A DNA stretch of 64,000 nucleotides, from the NCBI GenBank assembly GCA_004835665.1, contig RBKR01000012.1, forward strand, positions 1,364,001-1,428,000, read 5' to 3'. A program made the translations under genes and the position numbers. The stretch is from Phoma sp. XZ068. Its lineage: Eukaryota > Ascomycota > Dothideomycetes > Pleosporales > Didymellaceae. The notes under the pieces were generated by a model, which had not been told where the DNA came from, made no database searches, and saw nothing but the letters and a program-made list of their open reading frames with translations. Below, piece by piece: positions 57,157 to 64,000 of this stretch. The first letter of the stretch is position 1, and every line of letters begins with the position of its first letter.

Positions 57157-59241
57157 GGTCCTGAGCAGCGTCGAATGCGGTTTAGTTGACCGTTAGATAG
57201 TCCGTATAAGCCGTTTTCTTGTCTGTTTTGGTAGGCGGTGATTGCGTGATAGGTACTTATACTCTATGGTGAGGTGCAAGGTACGAGCGGATAGCTAGGA
57301 TGTTTCGCAGCGGAGTACCGGATGGTGGCGGGGTCTAAGAAATGGTTGGTCAGATCTGATGCAGATGATGCCGTCACTCGTCAGGAACGGAATCCTTAGT
57401 GTTCCCAAAGAGCGTAGCACCCCTGTGGGGAAGAGCAAATCAGCGAACTTGGTGTACTCACGGTTGGCAGCGGTACGACGAACGTGCTGACACTGTCATC
57501 CATGCTGCATATGAATTTCTCATCATCTTTGACAAACCACACATCAAAGGCTGCACTGGCTAGTTGCCTTTGCGACCAAAAGGTACAAGCGGGTCGCATG
57601 ACAGAACCACATGTGTGATGTCATGACGACTTTTGGCGTCGGAACAAGTGGGAACGGTCGTCGAAACATCCATGGGCCCCACATCTGGAGATCTCAAGGT
57701 CCAGCCGGCCCAGGAACACACCACCTGCGGCACATAATTGCATCTCATACCTCAAGCTGGCGCGATACCATCGGAAACCGTCCTCATCACGCTGATGTCA
57801 CGACCATGCATCTGCCGTAGACGCTGGATGCGGGGTTGGCAGAAGGATAAAGCTGGAAAATGCCGCGTTGACATCAGCCCTTAGGGCGCGATGCGTTGCT
57901 GACAAGGAGCAATGTGATACTTAGCCGAGCTGATGGCAAAATGAACATAACGCCCATGGTTGACTCTCAAACTGGCTGTGCTTTGTCACTCTCCAAGCTC
58001 CCAGCCGCGAATGCGGAATTCTTGCGCCCCAACGCGAACATCCTCACCACTGATTGTTATTTGTAAAACGAGCGGCAACAACCCAAATACTGCGATCTCA
58101 TCACTGTGCGCAGCTGCAGCAACGCTTTTTAGGGAAATCACCGATCATTGCACCCAGGATCAGGTTTTAATTATTGAGCTGCGAAACAGAAGCGGTGTTC
58201 ACTGTGCTTATACACAGGGAAATGCACCCGTGAAGCCTGCCACCAAACATGTGGTAGAACTTTGTCATCCACCAGGACATTAACTACACTAACGACCGCG
58301 ACGCACCAGACACATTTTACCGGTGGCTTTGGACGCTAAGTTGGCTTGTAACATCTGGTATACTATGCTACGGTATCATTGACCTACTCTGATGAATAAT
58401 ACACCTAAACAGCATTGTGATCATCCTTCACCGCCCGTAGTACTTCGAATATATGCGATGAGTACCGCAACAGAGGAAAAAAACGCTAATTTTTTACTCT
58501 CCCGATAGCGGCTGAGTTTCTTTGAAAGCTAATATTACAGCTGCAAGGCCACTTCTATAGAATTGATAACCATTTACCTCTAACTACCCGTCGCTCCCAG
58601 ATAGTAGAGTAGATACCTTATTAGTTACAACGGCGAGGACCGCTAATGCCTCGCTCCACACTGCACCAGCATTGTGTCTTTTAGTACTATAACCAGCTTG
58701 CTTACGTATAGAGGTATCATTATTACCTGAGTTTACTGTATTACAAGCTTCCTACTTGGTATAGTTAATATTCTTACCCACTACTCTACTACTAATAACT
58801 CTGAGAGTGACAACTCTAAAGGATATTATCAAGCCATGAAGAATATACTAAGAGGAAGCAAATGAAATCTATTAGTTGAGAAGGGCATACAGATTATGGT
58901 ACTTAATGTTACAAGCTATTGAAGATATATTACACGTAAAGATGATGGTATTCCTTACTCGAGATTCGCTCCTGTAGTCCTTGAACTGCAACCATGTACC
59001 TTGTAGATGATCTATTGCAAACCAACAAGGCTTAATTACTGTAATATACTCAGTAATCACTGTTTGGGCTGCCCCTGCAAGCCTAATTGCAGCTGTCGCG
59101 GCTTATCATGTAGTTTCTTGCCGTGGCTCCAAGCGCCATTGTTACAATGCTGTTCAAGTGCATGATAGCAAGTATGATCAACTCATAGCGAAAGCTTATA
59201 ACGCTAGCAAACATATCCTGCTGGATACAGTGCGCTAGCGT
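57157..59241. other. Intergenic region, AT-rich in its right half
   Basis: About 2.1 kb without a recognisable gene. From about 58,440 to 59,060 the sequence is TA-rich with repeated ttacta/ctacta words, the look of a RIP-mutated relic. No inverted or direct terminal repeats were found by eye. Confidence 0.45.
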
Positions 59242-60323
59242 TCAACTCTTCTCACCCTCCTCGGATTCTTCAGGATCGCTCCTCATATCCTCCGCTACAT
59301 TAGTAGTAACAAAACGGTAAGCAATTCTACAAATGTAGAACCACCACACAAGGTTGAGACCCTGCATTGTCGCAAGCAGTGTGAAGGTAATAATTCTTGA
59401 TATCCAGCATTTATACTGCTCCGTTTCCCAATCAAGCTGGTATGGACCGATCGTGGCGAATTCTGTGAGAATGGACCAGAGAATATTCAGATTGATCCAG
59501 TGACGAAAATAGGCCCAGACACACATGAAAACACAAAAGAAGGGGCCGGCTATTGCGGAGTCGAGGTACTTAAGGACTTTGCAGGTCTTGGGCCAATTAG
59601 TAAAGACATGTCTATGTGCGACATCGATGATCTTACCGCAAGAAATACCTCAGACACGTCCATGGTAACGTACACTGCGACTCCCATGTAGGTGAAATGA
59701 AACTGATAGCTGCACCATATCAACGCTAGTGTAGCGATATGATGAAGGACTAGCGCTTTGAAGTCCTTTCTTGGTTCCTCCAGTCCTAGTAGCAGTACAA
59801 GCATCTGCTGCGTCCAGTAGCTCGCCTGAACGAGATAGTATGCCTTGAATAAGGCAGTGTGCGTCCGGTGGGGAAAACCCTCATACATGGCGCTGGTGTT
59901 GAAATACCAGACTGGAGTTTGCCGCATGACAAACAGTCCAACGGGCCCAAGGATGCCAAAGTATAAGACGGTATACGATTGCTCGAGAAAACGGGCCTGT
60001 TTTCGGCGTCCTTTGATCTTGTACCGAACTGCAATCGGTCGAAGTATCTCTTTCGTGGTGAACTCGCGTAGGAACGAGAGAACGATGGTATAGAACCCCA
60101 CGAAAGCGAAATCACGTAAGCCCTTCCCGTACTTAACGCTGGAAATCACATTGAGCCCCTCCGATGGGGCTATCGGGTATGAAAGAAATAAGAATGCAGA
60201 GATTGAATCGGAAGGGTATGGATTGACGAGGTAGAGCAACACGATTGCTATAGAGAAGCTGAGGGGTAGTATCCATGTGCGCTCCCAACACAAATAGTAG
60301 AATCGTGAGACAGGGAGTGTCAT
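59242..60323 (-). CDS. Ceramide synthase (LAG1/TLC family), divergent copy
   Basis: Two exons, 60323-59637 and 59586-59242, total 1032 nt (343 aa). The 50-nt intron gives EVFLATCKVLKYLDSAIAGP across the join. The Lag1 motif is present: ALVLHHIATLALIWCSYQFHFTYMG followed by VTMDVSEVFLA, keeping the paired histidines and an Asp...Ser-Glu in place of the usual D..D. Other TLC-family pieces are KYGKGLRDFAFVGFY, FLEQSYTVLYFG, YWTQQMLVLLLGLEEPRKDF and FMCVWAYFRHW. About seven membrane helices are expected in the ER. The enzyme joins a sphingoid base to fatty acyl-CoA. At 343 aa it is short for fungal ceramide synthases (often near 400-480), mainly for lack of an N-terminal extension. It may be a paralogue rather than the housekeeping copy. 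Confidence 0.83.
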
Positions 60324-61649
60324 TGGGATACGTTTTGGTTTACGTTCATCATTCTTTGAGTGCTATAGTGTGTATCAGCGTCTTCTATCTTGACTTGAAG
60401 CTGCAGAGACGTACTGAACAGCATTTTGAAGTTGTTTGCTGTGCACTTGGCTTCTCTACTCTCATGGTGCCGGAGTAGCTGATGCAATCACCGACACTAC
60501 TGACCCTTCGCTGGCGCACATTTCCAGCTGCACCGTGGCCTTTCTTCTGATCCAGAGGCATTGAGGGAGTAGTTGCCAGGAAGAAGATAATAAGATCAAG
60601 ATTTGTGATACAAGTAAAGCCGGAACTCTGAGCTATCGGCTTCAGAAGGTGACGAAACGTAAAGCGCCTGCAAGACCGATGCATCAGCTGAGATGTATAA
60701 ACAAAGACCGTTGTCGACTCATGGGTAGCGGTAGTCAAGCAATCCGCCTCGGCTTCCGGACCCGCATGGCATTTTTGGTCAACACTCAGTCCATTTCTGC
60801 TTCCCCGACTGTGAATTAAATGCGACCTTTTCAAATACTAAGACAAGCCCAGAAGTAGATACCTAGGAGCATGTGGTTACTCTCGGCCATGCAGTAAGCG
60901 AATATGAGTGTACTTCTCGTGTGGTGAGAATCAAGTAGGATCTGGTGTCACTTCGAGTCCCAATGGTCGGATTGAAGCAACGGCGAAGAAGCAATTACCG
61001 AGAACCAATCGTACTCGACTAGTCTTTTCTAATTGTGCACGGTGTTTTGTCATGGCGATCGCGGACTCAGCTCAAAATTCGGGCCCTCGGTAAGCCGAAT
61101 ATTGTGTTCAGTCGTTCGGGCCGTCCGGCCGCCCGAGTCTCCGACCATGAATGAGGCAGCCGAAGTAGGTAGTCATCCCAGCATGCTGGATGCCCTCTAG
61201 TCCAATCCAGCTCTTTCGGATGGACCAAGATCTAAGCGCCAAGGTCGTGATGACTGATTGGGCTTAGGCGTGCACAGGAGGTCGGACCGAGTACCTATAC
61301 GGGGGATTGGTGACCACAAGCAAATCATGAAAACCGGAAGTGCACCTCAAAAGTTTTCGTTAAAGCAGGGAGTCTTCCGTCTCATAAATGCTAGAAAAGA
61401 AGATCACAGGAAAGCGGGCGGTAAGCTTCACATGGCAGGCACACCTGAGGAACCACAACCGAATTCACGCATGAGTCTAGTCAACATACCTAGGGAGTCA
61501 ACGATCGTGGCTACAGAGGCAGACACGTCGACATTTCGCCGTTGTACCCTTACCGGAGCAGAGAACCCAACTTGTAGTGTGTCAAGCAAAAGAATACATC
61601 AAGAAAGCCAAACTAACATTCTTCCAGACTTTCACGTATTCGCCGGTGC
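60324..61649. other. Intergenic region, no supported gene
   Basis: About 1.3 kb. An open frame at 61258-61680 (+) is unconserved. No signal-peptide exon for the downstream adhesin relic was found here. Confidence 0.4.
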
Positions 61650-63449
61650 ATCATCGGAACTCCAGCTACTATTACCGTAGCCACACCAACAGCCCCCGGT
61701 GAGACAGGTCTTGTAATCGTCTACCTACCCGAGGAATACACAACTGTTGCCTCACTCTACCTCGGGTCCGAACCATTTACCACCACAGTAGTCACACCAA
61801 CAGTAGATGGGCTCTGTAATTGTCTATTTGCCTGAGGAATATGTAACTGTTTCCTCTCTTTACGATGGAATCACCACGTTCACTACTACATTAAAACCAA
61901 CCGTTCCTGGTGAAACAGGCACAGTCGAGGTTGACTTTCCGATAGTATACGTTACTATTACGACTATTTATACTGGTGTGGACTCAGCCACGGTAACTGC
62001 GTTTGTTCCCCCGTTCCCGGCGAGACGGGCACTGTTCTTGTGGAGCGTCCGATGACTTCTCAACTACTACTTCTGGTTGGACTAGTCCTTTTGTCACAAC
62101 AACAACCATTTTTACACCAACTACTGTTGGCCAAACTGGAATCGTCCTAGTTCAGACCCCGTTGGTCTCGCATACTACTATTATAAGGGGTGGTCCTAAC
62201 CCTGACATTACTACTTTTACCCAAGAGCCGACCAACGGTGGCACACTTGGCTCCGTTATTGTGGAGACTCCTGTTCCTTTCGTAACGGTCACAGCGTCTA
62301 TCGTCTATCCTTTCTTCCAAGGTGCTAACGCGACGGTTTATTCCACAACCCCAGGGGGTACAGGGACCGTTGTTTCTCAGATGTACAGCTCTAAACCCAT
62401 GCCTACTAACGGAGTGGTGACTACAGTTTTCGACTCTATTAGCGCCGGTCCAGCACCTGGTGTCTGCGTCAACTCTGTTTCTCCCCTGGCGGATGGAGAC
62501 ACAGGTACCGTTTTGATTGTCACTGCTACGCCAGTCTCTTATGTTACAAGTTGGACCACTTCTGGTGATGTCACAACAGCTTCTACCTTGGGACCGGATG
62601 CGGGTGGCACTCAGATGCTTCTTATTGTGCTTCCAACTCAACCAGGTAATTTTGCTGGACCCACAACAACTTTAACTCTGGGATCCGCAGGATCATCACC
62701 CACAACGTATGTTGTTTATCCTTCCGACACAAGTGGCACCGCCACGGAGTCCGACCTAACTCTAGATCCGACTTCTACCAAGACACGATACTCTGGAACA
62801 GGACCTTTGCCGTCGACTGTTACGGTAACGCAAACGGTTGGAGGAGTTGCAAGCCCTGTTGTCGATGTCATTCTCCCTATGTGTACTTACACGGGATCGT
62901 TTTTTCGAGATCCACAGCCCATATATGACAACTCTTTTCGATCCGTTCTATCCCACTTTTGTCTTGGAATACTTCAACAATCCATCTCTACAGGCAGACT
63001 ACACGGGTTACGCAGACGACATCAATTTTGTCTTGCCGTGGGTCGGCGAGTCGCAGATATTGTCAATGCCCCAGTGCGACAATACTTTCACGGCGCTCGG
63101 TTTCCAAGGATACTTTGCTCCTTAACTTACGGAAGACTACAATTTTACTCTCTTAAGTAATGACGACGTAACAAATACCTGGATGGGTCCAGAAGCATAC
63201 ACTATTTGGAACACTCAGAATCGACTTCTTCGTGGAACCGGAGGTAATATTTTCTCTTATGTTGCTCCATTCGACTCAGGTGAAATGGTGCCTATCACGA
63301 TACTCTACGCCAACGGGCCCCAGACAGGATGCTTGGAACTTGGCATCACCGATCCGGCCGGAGTATATCACAACAGTACGGCAGGCTTCTTCAGATGGCC
63401 TACATGTGTCGAAGATGACTTCCTCAAGTACCCTGTAACCAATCCATAA
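61650..63449 (+). pseudogene. Degraded GLEYA-type repeat adhesin
   Basis: Translated in pieces, the stretch encodes a cell-wall adhesin: imperfect repeats of about 40 residues with T(P)T.PGETG.V.V(Y)LP..YVT, then a GLEYA-like lectin domain (LPWVGESQILSMPQCDNT, LGFQGYFAP, LTEDYNFTLLSNDD, GEMVPITILYANGPQTG). The frame is broken several times. A repeat unit is shortened at about 61,800. A shift occurs near 62,010 before GETGTVLVERP, and another soon after near 62,050. One lies near 62,900 around a T6 run, just before the lectin part. A TAA stands at 63,123-63,125 where the family has a residue after YFAP. The end at 63,447 is a normal stop. No splice sites explain the breaks. Related intact genes bind host or surface glycans. 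No signal peptide remains. Confidence 0.75.
61660..62640 (+). repeat. Imperfect coding repeats, about 40-residue Thr-rich units
   Basis: Repeated units share PGETG or VGQTG or GDTG, then V.V, a proline, YVT and a Thr-rich stretch. At least seven units can be followed, with sequence divergence and frame breaks. These are typical stalk repeats of fungal adhesins. Confidence 0.65.
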
Positions 63450-64000
63450 GTGGGAAGTTGTTGAATCTTGACAATGAAACGGTCGAGGGGAATTAGCCAA
63501 TCATTTCGTTGTCCGTGGATGCCTGCCTCAGTTACGATTCAATCTGGAAACCTGCGCCAGTAATTGGTCGGCTACTCCTGTTTTCTTTCTTTTTGTTTGC
63601 GCGGTGGCTTATTATAGGCTAATTAGGAGACTCAAAATTGTTCACCTTTGTTTGGATTCAGTGGAGTTTACAACGGGTGTAGGCGAGAGGATGATGATTT
63701 GTAAAGGATAGCTTAGAGCAGGCTTATTATTTCTATATGACTATATCTATGGGGTACTGCCTTGAGCTCTTTACTACCTTGCCGTGCACGTGTACCCTCT
63801 CCTACGGAGTATGACTGATGTGCGTTGTGATTTGAACTTGGTATCTGTTCATGTCCGCGGGTGAGAGAAGGTACGTTCCTGATCGCCTGTCCTCTTTTTT
63901 TTTGTTATGGTGTTTCTTTGACATTTATGAACTGACATTATTCACATACGGACAGATCAGGATGTGTTGTTAGGTACAGCTTAAAGAGTCAATATCAAAC
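63450..64000. other. Intergenic region, no supported gene
   Basis: About 550 bp. It contains a T11-12 run near 63,894-63,903 and no recognisable gene. Confidence 0.5.

Noticed and set aside
1..64000. CRISPR array, bacterial operon structure or intact transposon
   Set aside because: The DNA is eukaryotic with spliceosomal introns. No spaced identical repeats, transposase or reverse transcriptase motifs were seen.

Overview
The window comes from a filamentous ascomycete, most likely a dothideomycete of the Pleosporales type. Genes are separated by 0.2-3 kb and lie on both strands. Introns are 45-60 nt with GTAAGT-like donors and CTAAC/CTGAC branch sites. The gene content fits a plant-associated fungus: GH7 and GH11 plant cell-wall enzymes, fungal CPSase-ATCase, Egt1, a Yvc1-type vacuolar channel and a fungal ceramide synthase. 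I placed introns by hand. Models whose exons sum to a multiple of three and restore conserved motifs carry high confidence.

Left part (0-18 kb). This is accessory and catabolic. The start of a secreted GH7 cellulase runs off the left edge. At 4.7-12.2 kb four genes form a compact block: a Dal5/ACS-type MFS permease, an M19 dipeptidase, a Zn2Cys6 regulator and a 2,2-dialkylglycine decarboxylase. Together they look like an uptake and breakdown route for peptides containing alpha-aminoisobutyrate or other dialkylglycines. Two small or hypothetical genes follow, then a GH11 xylanase with a GGCTAAA (XlnR-type) motif upstream.

Middle (18-50 kb). This is mostly conserved housekeeping: POP5 and a longin R-SNARE (divergent), the pyrimidine enzyme Ura2/PyrABCN, a GH15 glucoamylase, a Yvc1-like channel, BUB3 and GPN2 (divergent, 163 bp apart), a CHMP7-like ESCRT protein, an NDUFB11-type complex I subunit, a hypothetical protein and the mitochondrial rhomboid PCP1. 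Two things stand out. One is a secreted bacterial-type cyclohexadienyl dehydratase at 20.8-21.7 kb. The other is that PyrABCN appears to lack the inactive dihydroorotase-like domain normally found between its CPSase and ATCase parts.

Right part (50-64 kb). A zinc-module protein and Egt1 (ergothioneine synthesis, eight exons) are followed by AT-rich DNA, a divergent ceramide synthase and the wreck of a GLEYA-type repeat adhesin with frameshifts and a stop. This end looks like a less constrained region.

No tRNA, rRNA, CRISPR array, intact transposon, PKS or NRPS was recognised.
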